Source: JBKEAJ01 sp047974415
GTDB taxonomy: Bacteria > Bacteroidota > Bacteroidia > Bacteroidales > Prolixibacteraceae
Assembly: GCA_047974415.1 (NCBI GenBank)
Contig: JBKECH010000002.1
Span: 13,902-77,901 of the forward strand
DNA: 64,000 nt
Direction: 5' to 3'
This document shows, one piece after another, positions 8,437 to 18,030 of this stretch (positions are counted from its first letter, which is position 1; every line of letters begins with the position of its first letter). The translations under genes were made by a program, and so were the position numbers. Below the pieces are notes generated by a model. The model ran no database searches. It saw nothing but the letters and a program-made list of their open reading frames with translations, and had not been told where the DNA came from.

Positions 8437-9903
8437 ATGGCTGGAGTCAATATAAAAAAAATAAGAGGGATGAAAGAGCTAGAAGACAAGTTGATGGATG
8501 AGGTTATTGAGGTGGTGGCACAGTGCTCGCACAAGCAAGGAGCTGGCGCCTATATAATTGGAGGTTTTGTCCGAGACCTAATGCTTGGACGCCCATCAAA
8601 GGACATCGATATTGTTACTGAAGGCCGAGGTATAGAACTTGCCGAGATGGTGGCGCATTTGCTGTTGCCAGTTCCGAAGGTATCAGTTTTTAAGACTTAC
8701 GGTACAGCCATGTTTCGGCATAAAGATATGGAGTATGAGTTTGTGGGAGCGCGCAAGGAGTCGTACAGAGCCGATTCGCGCAATCCGGATGTAGAACCTG
8801 GTACAATTGAAGACGACCAAAGGCGGCGAGATTTTACCATTAATGCGCTGGCAATTAGTCTGAACGCCGATAACTACGGCGAGCTTGTAGACCCCTTTGG
8901 GGGAATGGAAGACCTGAGGCAGGGCGTGCTACGTACACCACTCGACCCCGTGGCGACATTCTCGGACGACCCCCTGCGTATGATGCGAGCAATACGTTTT
9001 GCAACGCAGCTGAACTTTCGTATCGCCGATGATGCTATGACTGCCATAAGGGAGCAAAAACAAAGAATCGAAATCATATCCAAAGAACGTATTGCCGACG
9101 AACTTAACAAAATAATGATGAGCAGAACCCCGTCGGTAGGATTTAAGCTCCTCGACATAACGGGGCTTTTGGAGATAGTCCTACCAGATGTGGCAAGGCT
9201 AAAAGGACGCGAGGAAATAGATGGCATCGGACATAAAGACGTGTTCTATCATACCTTGCAGGTGCTGGACAAACTCTGCGAGAACTCCGACGACCTCTGG
9301 TTGCGCTGGTCGGCATTGCTTCACGATATCGGCAAGCCACAAACCAAAAGATTTGTGCCCGGAGTAGGGTGGACGTTCTACTCGCACAACTTCGTGGGCG
9401 AGAAGATGGTTCCGCGAATATTTAGACAAGCGAAACTGCCACAAAACGACAAAATGAAGTTTGTGCAGAAGATGGTAGGATTGCATATGCGCCCAATTGC
9501 ATTGGTGGAAGACGAGGTGTCGGACTCTGCCGTGCGTCGTCTGCTCTTTGATGCTGGAAACGACATCGACCAGCTGATGACTCTATGCGAAGCAGACATC
9601 ACAACAAAAAATGACAAGAAGGCAGAACACTTCCTTTGCAATTTTAAAAAGGTAAGAACCAAACTTGTAGAAATAGAAGAGAAGGACGCTCTTAGAAACT
9701 TCCAACCACCGGTCGACGGCGAGGAAATAATGTCGATGTTTGGGCTAGCACCATGCCGCCAAGTTGGCGACTTGAAGGCGGCAATAAAAAATGCAATCCT
9801 CGATGGCGACATACCAAACAAGAGGGAGCAAGCAATAGAGCTACTGCTGCAAAAAGCAAAGGAAATGGGCATCGAGGCAAAAGATGAAAACTCAGAACCT
9901 TGA
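8437..9903 (+). CDS. cca: CCA tRNA nucleotidyltransferase with HD domain
   Basis: 488 residues from ATG 8437 (ATG 8470, starting MKELEDK, gives 477 and is equally possible). The nucleotidyltransferase head carries GGFVRDLMLG (about residues 42-51) and the catalytic DID at 56-58. The head and neck helices follow (RRRDFTINALA, DPLRMMRAIRFATQL). A C-terminal HD phosphohydrolase-type domain has LLHDIGKPQTK. This is the bacterial class II CCA-adding layout, which adds or repairs CCA at tRNA 3' ends in the cytoplasm. That matches the window's initiator tRNA, which has no encoded CCA. A 22-bp imperfect tandem duplication (TGACGCACGACTCTTGACTT) straddles the stop region at 9902-9944. Confidence 0.93.
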   Translation: MAGVNIKKIRGMKELEDKLMDEVIEVVAQCSHKQGAGAYIIGGFVRDLMLGRPSKDIDIVTEGRGIELAEMVAHLLLPVPKVSVFKTYGTAMFRHKDMEYEFVGARKESYRADSRNPDVEPGTIEDDQRRRDFTINALAISLNADNYGELVDPFGGMEDLRQGVLRTPLDPVATFSDDPLRMMRAIRFATQLNFRIADDAMTAIREQKQRIEIISKERIADELNKIMMSRTPSVGFKLLDITGLLEIVLPDVARLKGREEIDGIGHKDVFYHTLQVLDKLCENSDDLWLRWSALLHDIGKPQTKRFVPGVGWTFYSHNFVGEKMVPRIFRQAKLPQNDKMKFVQKMVGLHMRPIALVEDEVSDSAVRRLLFDAGNDIDQLMTLCEADITTKNDKKAEHFLCNFKKVRTKLVEIEEKDALRNFQPPVDGEEIMSMFGLAPCRQVGDLKAAIKNAILDGDIPNKREQAIELLLQKAKEMGIEAKDENSEP

Positions 9904-9966
9904 CGCACGACTCTTGACTTCCTGACGCACGATTCTCGACTTCTGACTTTATGAACAAACACTAGC

Positions 9967-10115
9967 TAGTGGCTGTCCATAATGTCAAGAGTCTGAACTA
10001 TAAAGTTAAATATCAAGGCTTGTCGTTCTGTATACTGAGAGTTTGTGAATTGGGAGTTTACTTGTATTCGCAAAGTGAGCATAACGCAAATATTTGACTT
10101 CATAGACGAACTCTA
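9967..10115 (+). repeat. MITE-like dispersed repeat, copy B (full, forward)
   Basis: Begins TAGTGGCTGTCCATAATGTC and ends GACGAACTCTA. The final CTA is the TAG stop codon of the AraC-family gene on the minus strand. Confidence 0.82.
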
Positions 10116-10985
10116 GTTAAAAAGCTCTTTCTGCTTTAAGTAGCTACCCGGATTCAGACCCATTACTTTCTTAAATTGCCTGTTGAAATACGACAAATTG
10201 TTGTATCCGCAATTAAAGCAAACCTCCGAAATGGACAGGTTGCCCTCGATGAGCAACTTGCAAGCAAAGCCAATGCGCACTTCGTTAATAAACTCAGTTA
10301 TGGACTTTCTGGTTTTCTGTCTGAAAAACCGACATAGCGATGCGGGTGTCATGTTGGCAAGCAATGCCAAGTCTTTCAGTTTTATTTCCTTGTCAAAATT
10401 CGACAATACATAGTCGTGAATCTTATCAATGCGCCTAGAATGATGTTTTTGGTAATGTTCTGCAAATGGAATGCTCGACAAAATAGTCTCATCCTCCACT
10501 TGCGCCAATTCGTTTAGCAGAGTCAGCAAACTTGTCAGCCGTTCAAATGCTGATTGTTGCAACATCTGGTGCAGGCTTTGCTTAACGAGATGCTTCGCCG
10601 ATAGATTATAGCTAATGCCTCGTGCCGATAAGCCAATGAGCCTCCTGATGGAAGACATCTCGGGTAGCTCCCATAAACCATCGCCCATGAAGTTTGCCCC
10701 GAAATGTAGAACAATGGCACTAACCTTCTTCTTGGAATCTTTTCTAAAATAACTATCATCACTTCGCCATACATGTGGCAAGCTGGCACCTAGCAATACT
10801 AAGTCGCCACTGACAAACCTCGATATATCGTCGCCAATAAAACGAGTACCCTCGCCCTCGATAATGTAAACCAGTTCCAGCTCGGAATGATAATGCCAAT
10901 GGTCGTGGAACATCGGTTGCTTGTCCTCGCGTATGGCAATGGACTGATTGGGTTGCTTGGTGAGCTTGAAATACTGAGCTTGCAT
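10113..10985 (-). CDS. AraC-family transcriptional regulator with cupin sensor
   Basis: 290 residues. The N-terminal half is an AraC-type cupin (FHDHWHYHSELELVYIIEGE at about residues 26-45, SGDLVLLGASLPHVW), which usually binds a sugar. The C-terminal 100 residues hold two helix-turn-helix units (LKDLALLANMTPASLCRFFR and ISEVCFNCGYNNLSYFNRQF). It is divergent from the GH2/SusCD gene cluster that starts at 11219 and is its likely regulator. The arrangement resembles RhaR/RhaS-type control, which fits the RhaT-type carrier at the far end. A promoter lies at 11032-11062. The stop codon coincides with the end of repeat copy B. Confidence 0.9.
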   Translation of the reverse strand: MQAQYFKLTKQPNQSIAIREDKQPMFHDHWHYHSELELVYIIEGEGTRFIGDDISRFVSGDLVLLGASLPHVWRSDDSYFRKDSKKKVSAIVLHFGANFMGDGLWELPEMSSIRRLIGLSARGISYNLSAKHLVKQSLHQMLQQSAFERLTSLLTLLNELAQVEDETILSSIPFAEHYQKHHSRRIDKIHDYVLSNFDKEIKLKDLALLANMTPASLCRFFRQKTRKSITEFINEVRIGFACKLLIEGNLSISEVCFNCGYNNLSYFNRQFKKVMGLNPGSYLKQKELFN

Positions 10986-11031
10986 GTAACTTTTCTTTGT
11001 TAGTGTAATTGGTTGATCCTCGAATTTGAAG

Positions 11032-11062
11032 CAAATTTACCCTTAATTACTTAATCGTGAAA
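11032..11062 (-). promoter_or_regulatory. Predicted promoter of the AraC-family regulator
   Basis: Minus strand: TTTC (11062-11059), 19 bases, TAAATTTG (11039-11032). The -7 box is exact and the -33 box has one mismatch. For the divergent GH2 gene only a TAGTTTTG at 11116-11123 was seen, without a -33 partner; that operon may depend on the activator. Confidence 0.5.
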
Positions 11063-11218
11063 AAATAGTTCAAGTTACAGGTAAAATTATTCTAGTAACC
11101 GCTTTGGTAATGTTGTAGTTTTGTAAGAGCAATGTAAAGCTTAAGTGACGGTTTGAGCGTGGCGTGCTCCACTTGGAACTTTGTGAGGTGCCACAATTAT
11201 TTGAAAATCAAAAAATAA

Positions 11219-14152
11219 ATGATTATGATAAAAACTAAGAACACGTTAATTTATCTGCTTCTGTCCATGTTGTATACTAGTAGTATTTACGGGCAGCTGA
11301 CAGTTGCTCCACATCGATTATCTGTCGAGCCGACAATAGTGAGCCTAAATGGGAGGTGGAACTTCCATCTGTCTTATACAAAACCCTTGTCCGAAGTTGG
11401 AAAAGAAGCCGACAGATGGTCTACAATAGAAGTGCCAGGCGAGTGGGCAATGCAAGGCTTTGAAGTTGAAGCAGGCAAGGCTGGAGTTTACTCTCGCACG
11501 TTTGACGTGCCAAAATCGTGGAAAGACCATAAGGTATTTGTGCGTTGCGATGCAGTTTTTAGTGCTGCCAAGCTCTTTGTTAATGGCAAAGCCACTGGCA
11601 CGCACACCGGCCCGATGGTGGCTTTTGAAAAAGAAATTAGCGCATGGTTAGAATATGGCAAAGAAAATAGAATAAGCATTGCCGTAACTGCCGAAACAAT
11701 GGCAGATACTCTGATGTCTGGAACTCAATACGCCGCCCATCAGCTGGGAGGGATTGTGCGTAAAATATATCTGTATGCAGTGCCAAAGGTCTATTTGTCG
11801 GACTTGGTAGTAAGCACACCTTTCGATGCTGACTACGAAAATGCAAAACTAAATATCAACGCAAAGCTAAATAATGACGCCTCGCTTACTAGTGCTGAAG
11901 TGTCGGTGCGACTGTTCGACCTTAGTGGCAAGCTGGTGGCAATGCCAAATGCAAAGCAAAATATAAAAATAGATGCTCAAGAAACCCCACTCTCTTTGTC
12001 ATTCCCAATAATGAAACCTCTGAAATGGGACGCCGAGCATCCCCATCTATATAAATTGGAACTAGAACTTAAAACCTCTGCTGGCACGGAAACCATTATC
12101 AGGAAAATAGGCTTCAGGAAAATTGAGGTGGTAGGGAATCAACTCTTTGTAAATGGAACAGCAGTGAAGCTGAAAGGGGTGAATAGGCACGAGGTGCACC
12201 CCTTGCTGGGGCGTAGTCTTACACCCGATCTGTGGTGGCAAGATGCCAAGCTGTTTAAGCAAGCAAACGTAAATTACATCAGGACTTCGCACTATCCTCC
12301 TGCCAGGGAGTTTATAGAACTCTGCGACAGCATTGGGCTGTATGTGGAACTCGAAAATCCAATATGTTGGGTGGGGCATGGTGCAAATGCACATTGGGTA
12401 AAGAACAACCCTAAAGATGATGGCTTTTACAAGTATTTTGAACAGATTGCTAGTGCCGACTTGAGCTTTTTCCGAAACCATGCCAGCATCATAATCTGGT
12501 CGATGGCAAACGAATCAATGTGGACAGAGAACTGGTCTAAACTTGCCGACTTCTATGCAAAGGAAGACCCTACACGCCCAGCCTCTTTTCATGATCAAGC
12601 ATACGGCGGATTTAATAACTACGGTAGTGGGAAGATGCCGGTTGCCAATATTCACTACCCCGGAGCAGACGGTGCTAGTATTGCCGAAGACTTTGAGCGC
12701 CCACTCTTGTTTGGCGAATATGCCCACCTGAATACCTACAACCGCGAGGAGATTGTAACCGACCCCGGAGTGCGCGATGCGTGGGGTAGGGGCTTTCGTA
12801 GCATGTGGGAGAAAATGTATAAAAGCCGCGGTTGCCTTGGTGGCGCTATCTGGTCTGGTATCGACGATGTGTTCTATCTCCCCGACGGACGGGCGGTTGG
12901 CTATGGGGAATGGGGACCAATAGACGGCTGGCGACGCAAAAAACCAGAGTACTACCACATGAAGAAGAGCTACTCGCCCGTGAGAATACATAACCGACAT
13001 GTCGCCCTGCCAAAGGATGGTCAGCCCATACGTCTGCAAATAGAAAATCGTTTCGATTTTACAAACCTAAACGAGTGCCAAATTTATTGGGAGCTCGACG
13101 GCGAAAAGGGAACACTTAAGATGAATCTGCCTGCTAAGAAGACTGGAATCCTAGATCTCTACCCAAAGACAAGAGACCTGAACGGCAAAATACTTATGCT
13201 TCGCATAGTGTCTCCTCAGGGTATAGAGGTGGAGGCGTGTGCGGTGGAAATAGGAGCTGTGAAACGAGACGATTTCCCTTTCCAGAAAATATCGACTTCT
13301 GAGCTTGAAACTATTCAGGCGGAGCATGAACTAGAAATAGTTGGACGTGATTTTAAGTGGTCGTTCGATCTGACAAATGGAGTGCTAAGCAGTGCAAATG
13401 TCGATGGCGAGCAAGTATTAAACGGTGGAGCAGAGCTAATGATGCTCGACCTGAGAACAGGACCATGCAACACGGAACATAGCCTAGAAATACCAACCCA
13501 CAACTCTCTGTGTACAAACAAGGAAGTGAAAAGGGTAGAGTGGAAGCAGGTGAAGGATACTGTGCGAGTTGTGGTGGAAGTAAACTATAAACAGGCCGAG
13601 GGTGAAATAATTTACTCCTTTGCGGCAGGTGGCAATTTGAAAGTAGACTACAAAATGAAATCGAAGTTAAAGATGGACCCTCGACAATGGGGACTCGTAT
13701 TCTCAGTTCCTAAAGAATCTGAAAATTTGCAGTGGTATCGCAAAGGACTGTGGAGTTGGTATCCTGACAATCACATTGGTCGTACCAATGGTAAGGCAGT
13801 ACCTTTTAGTGATAAAGCTCTGCGCATAGAATCGTTCGGACAAGAGCCCAAAGACGCTTGGTGCTTTGATGCCACCTCGCTAGGTACTAATGATTTTAGG
13901 GCTACTCGCGAGAACATATACTGGGCAGCTCTTTCAAATTCGGCAGGGCGTGGGCTTACCGTTCTTTCTGACGGCACGCATGCTTTTCGGGCTTTTGTAG
14001 ACGGCGCCGAGAAGATTAGCTTCCTAGTAGCAGGCTACTCGACAGGTGGTGGCGACCTATTTTTTAGTGGGCATTATGCCAAAGAACGTAAAAGCTTGGA
14101 GGAAGGTAGCGAGTTCGGATCGTCGGCAACATTGCAATTGGTGAAGAAATAA
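11219..14152 (+). CDS. GH2 beta-galactosidase-type glycosidase A
   Basis: 977 residues, first enzyme of the sugar-use operon. A signal peptide (residues 1-25, IYLLLSMLYTSSIYGQ) sends it to the periplasm. A sugar-binding jelly roll (about 40-190), two Ig-like domains, a TIM barrel (about 310-610) and a C-terminal beta-galactosidase small-chain-like domain follow, the LacZ layout. The acid/base is Glu432 in MANES and the nucleophile Glu500 in LFGEYAHLN. HYPPAREF and IWSGIDDVFYLPDG are typical of the family. It probably releases a terminal beta-linked sugar, galactose-like, but the sugar could differ. ATG 11225 is an alternative start. The next gene is a paralogue of almost equal length. Confidence 0.9.
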   Translation: MIMIKTKNTLIYLLLSMLYTSSIYGQLTVAPHRLSVEPTIVSLNGRWNFHLSYTKPLSEVGKEADRWSTIEVPGEWAMQGFEVEAGKAGVYSRTFDVPKSWKDHKVFVRCDAVFSAAKLFVNGKATGTHTGPMVAFEKEISAWLEYGKENRISIAVTAETMADTLMSGTQYAAHQLGGIVRKIYLYAVPKVYLSDLVVSTPFDADYENAKLNINAKLNNDASLTSAEVSVRLFDLSGKLVAMPNAKQNIKIDAQETPLSLSFPIMKPLKWDAEHPHLYKLELELKTSAGTETIIRKIGFRKIEVVGNQLFVNGTAVKLKGVNRHEVHPLLGRSLTPDLWWQDAKLFKQANVNYIRTSHYPPAREFIELCDSIGLYVELENPICWVGHGANAHWVKNNPKDDGFYKYFEQIASADLSFFRNHASIIIWSMANESMWTENWSKLADFYAKEDPTRPASFHDQAYGGFNNYGSGKMPVANIHYPGADGASIAEDFERPLLFGEYAHLNTYNREEIVTDPGVRDAWGRGFRSMWEKMYKSRGCLGGAIWSGIDDVFYLPDGRAVGYGEWGPIDGWRRKKPEYYHMKKSYSPVRIHNRHVALPKDGQPIRLQIENRFDFTNLNECQIYWELDGEKGTLKMNLPAKKTGILDLYPKTRDLNGKILMLRIVSPQGIEVEACAVEIGAVKRDDFPFQKISTSELETIQAEHELEIVGRDFKWSFDLTNGVLSSANVDGEQVLNGGAELMMLDLRTGPCNTEHSLEIPTHNSLCTNKEVKRVEWKQVKDTVRVVVEVNYKQAEGEIIYSFAAGGNLKVDYKMKSKLKMDPRQWGLVFSVPKESENLQWYRKGLWSWYPDNHIGRTNGKAVPFSDKALRIESFGQEPKDAWCFDATSLGTNDFRATRENIYWAALSNSAGRGLTVLSDGTHAFRAFVDGAEKISFLVAGYSTGGGDLFFSGHYAKERKSLEEGSEFGSSATLQLVKK

Positions 14153-14190
14153 AGAGAACATAGAAATAAATATAAACAGATTAAACCTCC

Positions 14191-14292
14191 ATGCAGTAGG
14201 CTATAGGCTGTAAGCTATAAGCCTAACTACACATAGGAGGATGATTATAAACCAGCAAAAGCATAAAGCCAAAGGCTTACAGCTTATTGCAG
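14191..14292 (+). repeat. Second dispersed repeat (about 105 bp), copy 2
   Basis: Begins ATGCAGTAGGCTATAGGCTG and ends GCTTACAGCTTATTGCAG. It fills most of the gap between the two GH2 genes and ends 13 bases before the ATG of the second, so it forms that gene's leader. Confidence 0.75.
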
Positions 14293-14304
14293 AACTTTAA
14301 AAAA

Positions 14305-17220
14305 ATGAAAAGTATAAGCCTGATAGTATCAGTATTGTTAAGTGCTTTGATAGTGCAAGCACAATTTACATTCGACCAGAAGAAGTTGGCAACAATTCGA
14401 TGGTCTCCTGTTCCGAAAGAGTTTAAGGGGCTTGAAGATTTTAAAATCAGCCTTGATGGGACATGGAAGTTTAGCCCCTCGCCTGAAGAATCTTTCCAAG
14501 AAAAGAATGATGCAAGCTCATGGCAAGATATCGAAGTGCCCGGAGAATGGGTGATGCAAGGTTTTGAGGTGGATGCAGGTAAGTCTGCAGCTTACCACAG
14601 AACATTTAGTGTGCCAAGTAGTTGGGAAGGATGCCGTATCAAGTTGAAGTGCGAAGCTGTCTATAGTGAATGTACAATCTGGATTAACGGACAAATGGTT
14701 GGAGGGCATCTGGGAGGTTTTACAGCCTTTGAGCTTGATATTACTGACGCTGTGAAGAAGGGAACAAACACCATTGCCATGTCTGTTCGTAGCGAGAGTG
14801 TTGTGGATACTTTGTCGTCGGGATCGCAGTATGCTGTACATCCCTTGGGAGGAATTTCGCGCTCTATATATTTGGTGGCACTTCCTGACGTGAACATTGC
14901 CTCTATGCATGTGCAAACATCTTTCGACAAATTGTATGAGAATGCTGTTTTAGAAACAGAAATCAACTTGGCAAACGAAGCCTCGACGGGGCGTACAGCC
15001 GTTTTGCACTTTCTTCTTACCGATGCAAATGGCACTAAGGTTTCTTTCGACGGAGAGGCGCAAATGACTGTCGATGTTGAGAAAGGGATGCAAACGGCAA
15101 TTAAAATGAAGATGGATGTAACAAAGCCCAAGAAATGGGATGCCGAACATCCCAACTTGTATTACCTGAATTGTACGCTCTTTGTAGACGGTAAAGAGCA
15201 GACGACTGTTTCTCGGCGCTTTGGATTTAGGCAGATTGAGGTGCGAGGCAATCAGGTGTTTGTTAATAATATGCCCATCAAGTTGCGAGGAGTCTGCCGA
15301 CATGAGGTTCACCCTTTGCGAGGCCGCTCTTTGAATGGCAATCAATGGTATGAGGATGTGAAAATCTTTCGCGAAGGCAATGTGAATTACATACGAACTT
15401 CTCACTACCCACCCAGCGAGAAACTTTTGGAAGCCTGCGACGAGCTGGGGATGTTTGTTGAGGTGGAGGGACCGTTTTGTTGGGCAAGTAAAAAGAACGT
15501 GAACAACTCAAATTATTTTGAAGCTATTGTACAGCCAGTCCTCGAGATGGTGGAGATAAACAAATCTCATCCCTCAGTTTTGATATGGTCAATAGCAAAC
15601 GAATCCTATGACTTTGATGATCTCTTCAAAGAAACGTCAGACCTTGTAAAGAAAGCAGACCCCTCAAGACCTAGGAATTTTAGTCAATACGGACCCGACG
15701 GCGATGGCGGATATTTGGAAATTGCAAACAACCACTACCCCGGACCAGGAGGCCCAGAGAAGTATAAGAACTACGAGCGCCCAATTACCTTCGATGAGTA
15801 TTGCCACCTGAACGCCTACAACCGTTTTGAGTTGATGACAGACCCTGGTATTCGCGACTATTGGGGAGATATCCTCTATCATATGTGGGAGAATATGTAT
15901 GCATCCAAAGGTGTGCTAGGTGGGGCTTTGTGGGCCGGTATAGACGATTCGTTCTTCTTGCCGTCGGGCAAGGTTGTGGGATATGGAACATGGGGACCAA
16001 TAGATGGTTGGCGAAGACCTAAACCTGAGTATTGGCACATGAAGAAAATATATTCGCCTGTGAAAATCAAACTCATCAACGGCGTTGGAGATAAGGCAGT
16101 AAAACTCTCGATAGAAAATCGCTTTTTCTTTTCTAATCTGAATGAGTGTCGCATTGAGTGGAGTAACAATAAAGAAAAAGGGCAGTTGTCTGTCGATGCG
16201 CAAGCCGGAGCGAGTATAGAAGCGACATTGCCATTTAGCTACGATAAGCTGGAGAATTTAAAGCTAAGGGTATATAAGGATAGTGAAGTTCCTGTTGATG
16301 AGTATTCTTTCGACCTTTCCACTCCTAATATTGAAGAACATAAAGAGACTGACGATGAGTTTCATTGGAGCACAAAAGGAAGTACGCAACTTGCCGTTAG
16401 CAACAAGATAAGAGTTGAGATAGGAAATAGAGCTTTGCAAGTTTACGATTCTAAGGGTAACAAGGTCATGGATGGATTTCCAACGCTCATGTTGGTATCT
16501 GCCAATGACAAAGGCGATACGCAGATGACAAAGCAAACTCCCGACTACACTTTGTACTCGCCAACGGCGTCTAATCGTCGTATTCATTCCATCGACCTTA
16601 CTAAGAACGACGAGGGTAGTTTTACTGTCAGTCTTACAGAGGGCTACGATGAAGCCGTAGGTACATTGCAAATGCATTTCTCTGCCGATGGTGCGATAAA
16701 CATGGACTACTCCTACTCGATGATGAAGAATGAAAACTTCAGGCAGTGGGGTCTTGCCCTAAGACTGCCAGAGAATTTTACGAAGTTGAGATGGGAAAGA
16801 AAAGGATTGTGGACAGTATATCCCAAGGATCATATAGGACGTCTTGCGGGTGAAGCTCTGTTAACGTACAGCCACGATTTGTGTGGTTTGGCAGGACCAT
16901 CCAAACAACCTAACTATGCCTACAACCAAGACCAAACGCAATATGGTAGCAATGATTTTCGCTCCACAAAACGCAATGTTTATAGAGCATCATTAAGTTC
17001 CACCAAGCATAGTAGTCTAAACCTGCTGTCGGATGGAAGTCAGCATGTACGTAGCTGGTCGGAAGCTGGAAGTGTTCATTGGCTGATTGCTGATTACGAC
17101 AATCCTGGGTCGGAACGATTCCTCCGGGGATATAGCTCGCACGCCAGACTGTATGACATTCCCCTTACACGAGGACAGAAGATTAGTAGCTCTATAAGAC
17201 TGAAAATTACAAACGAATAA
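14305..17220 (+). CDS. GH2 beta-galactosidase-type glycosidase B
   Basis: 971 residues from ATG 14305; a TTG at 14287 is in frame but lies inside a repeat. A signal peptide (MKSISLIVSVLLSALIVQAQ) is followed by the same five-domain layout as glycosidase A. Shared blocks include EVPGEW, VNYIRTSHYPPSE, SIANES and GGALWAGIDDSFFLPSG. The acid/base is Glu433 (ANES) and the nucleophile Glu498 (FDEYCHLN). The two enzymes are clearly paralogous but diverge around the active-site loops (for example VELENPICWVG in A against VEVEGPFCWAS in B), suggesting different linkages or aglycones. The next gene starts five bases after this stop, so the transcript is shared. Confidence 0.9.
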   Translation: MKSISLIVSVLLSALIVQAQFTFDQKKLATIRWSPVPKEFKGLEDFKISLDGTWKFSPSPEESFQEKNDASSWQDIEVPGEWVMQGFEVDAGKSAAYHRTFSVPSSWEGCRIKLKCEAVYSECTIWINGQMVGGHLGGFTAFELDITDAVKKGTNTIAMSVRSESVVDTLSSGSQYAVHPLGGISRSIYLVALPDVNIASMHVQTSFDKLYENAVLETEINLANEASTGRTAVLHFLLTDANGTKVSFDGEAQMTVDVEKGMQTAIKMKMDVTKPKKWDAEHPNLYYLNCTLFVDGKEQTTVSRRFGFRQIEVRGNQVFVNNMPIKLRGVCRHEVHPLRGRSLNGNQWYEDVKIFREGNVNYIRTSHYPPSEKLLEACDELGMFVEVEGPFCWASKKNVNNSNYFEAIVQPVLEMVEINKSHPSVLIWSIANESYDFDDLFKETSDLVKKADPSRPRNFSQYGPDGDGGYLEIANNHYPGPGGPEKYKNYERPITFDEYCHLNAYNRFELMTDPGIRDYWGDILYHMWENMYASKGVLGGALWAGIDDSFFLPSGKVVGYGTWGPIDGWRRPKPEYWHMKKIYSPVKIKLINGVGDKAVKLSIENRFFFSNLNECRIEWSNNKEKGQLSVDAQAGASIEATLPFSYDKLENLKLRVYKDSEVPVDEYSFDLSTPNIEEHKETDDEFHWSTKGSTQLAVSNKIRVEIGNRALQVYDSKGNKVMDGFPTLMLVSANDKGDTQMTKQTPDYTLYSPTASNRRIHSIDLTKNDEGSFTVSLTEGYDEAVGTLQMHFSADGAINMDYSYSMMKNENFRQWGLALRLPENFTKLRWERKGLWTVYPKDHIGRLAGEALLTYSHDLCGLAGPSKQPNYAYNQDQTQYGSNDFRSTKRNVYRASLSSTKHSSLNLLSDGSQHVRSWSEAGSVHWLIADYDNPGSERFLRGYSSHARLYDIPLTRGQKISSSIRLKITNE

Positions 17221-17225
17221 TTACA

Positions 17226-17924
17226 ATGACTGTAAATAATTGGAAAAACGATGAAGAGCTTTTCGGGTTTATCCGTAATGAGCTCTATACGGCTGTGGTT
17301 GGTGATATAATGGACAAGATGGGACTAATCCATCAGTTTCTTCCACCACAAATCAGACCCTTGAAAGAAAAGATGATGCTTGTAGGGCGAGCAATGCCAG
17401 TGTTGGAGGCAGATTGTTTTGAGGAGTTGAGTCCTGACTCGCAAAACCCATTGATGAACAAAGCTTTTGGATTGATGCTGGAAGCTCTAGACGATATAAA
17501 GCCAGGAGAGGTCTATATCTGTTCAGGTTCTTCGCCATCGTATGCGCTTGTTGGCGAATTGATGCTTACACGTGTTAAGATGTGTGGTGGTGTTGGAGCT
17601 GTTGTTAATGGTTATTCGCGAGACACACATGGGATATACGACGTTGGCTTGCCAGTGTTCTCCTACGGACCTTATTCGCAAGATCAAGCTCCTCGCGGAA
17701 AGGTAATGGACTTTCGAGTTCCCATAGAAATGAACGGAGTGCGCATTGAGCCAGGAGACATTGTCTTTGGCGACATAGATGGGGTTTGTGTTGTTCCGAA
17801 ATCAGCAGAAAACGAGGTGTTTTGCAAAGCTCTGGAAAAAGCTCGGGGCGAGCGAACAGTATTGAAAGCCATTCAGGGAGGAATGGGCGCTGTAGAGGCA
17901 TGGAATAAATACCAAATAATGTAG
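17226..17924 (+). CDS. RraA-fold protein, possible pyruvate-type aldolase
   Basis: 232 residues. It belongs to the RraA/HMG-aldolase superfamily, whose members include class II pyruvate aldolases and an RNase E inhibitor. The active-site signature of the aldolases is D-X20-R-D; here the same spacing is present with Glu111 in place of the Asp (GEL) and Arg132-Asp133 (GYSRD). The family sequence GGVGAVVNGYSRD is clear, and the C-terminal GDIVFGDIDGVCVVP is also typical. Because it sits between glycosidases and a sugar-acid dehydratase, cleavage of a 2-keto-3-deoxy sugar acid is the most attractive role, but this is inferred from context. A role in RNA turnover is unlikely here. Confidence 0.8.
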   Translation: MTVNNWKNDEELFGFIRNELYTAVVGDIMDKMGLIHQFLPPQIRPLKEKMMLVGRAMPVLEADCFEELSPDSQNPLMNKAFGLMLEALDDIKPGEVYICSGSSPSYALVGELMLTRVKMCGGVGAVVNGYSRDTHGIYDVGLPVFSYGPYSQDQAPRGKVMDFRVPIEMNGVRIEPGDIVFGDIDGVCVVPKSAENEVFCKALEKARGERTVLKAIQGGMGAVEAWNKYQIM

Positions 17925-17981
17925 TTTGTGGACATACAATATAACGATTAAGAAGAAGAAAAATAAATATTGAAAAACTGG

Positions 17982-18015
17982 CTGCCAGCTTGAAGCAATA
18001 GACTAGTGCTGGCAG
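17982..18015 (+). other. Intra-operon hairpin between the RraA-like and dehydratase genes
   Basis: CTGCCAGC at 17982-17989 pairs perfectly with GCTGGCAG at 18008-18015 across an 18-base loop. No T run follows. It may protect or process the mRNA, or mark a regulatory site within the operon. Confidence 0.5.
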
Positions 18016-18030
18016 ATAAATATTGCATAC

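Noticed and set aside
9378..9962. A 194-residue frame antisense to the CCA-enzyme gene
   Set aside because: Shadow of a clear coding sequence, with no family features.
14287..14304. A TTG start for the second GH2 enzyme
   Set aside because: It lies inside a dispersed repeat; the ATG at 14305 begins a normal signal peptide.
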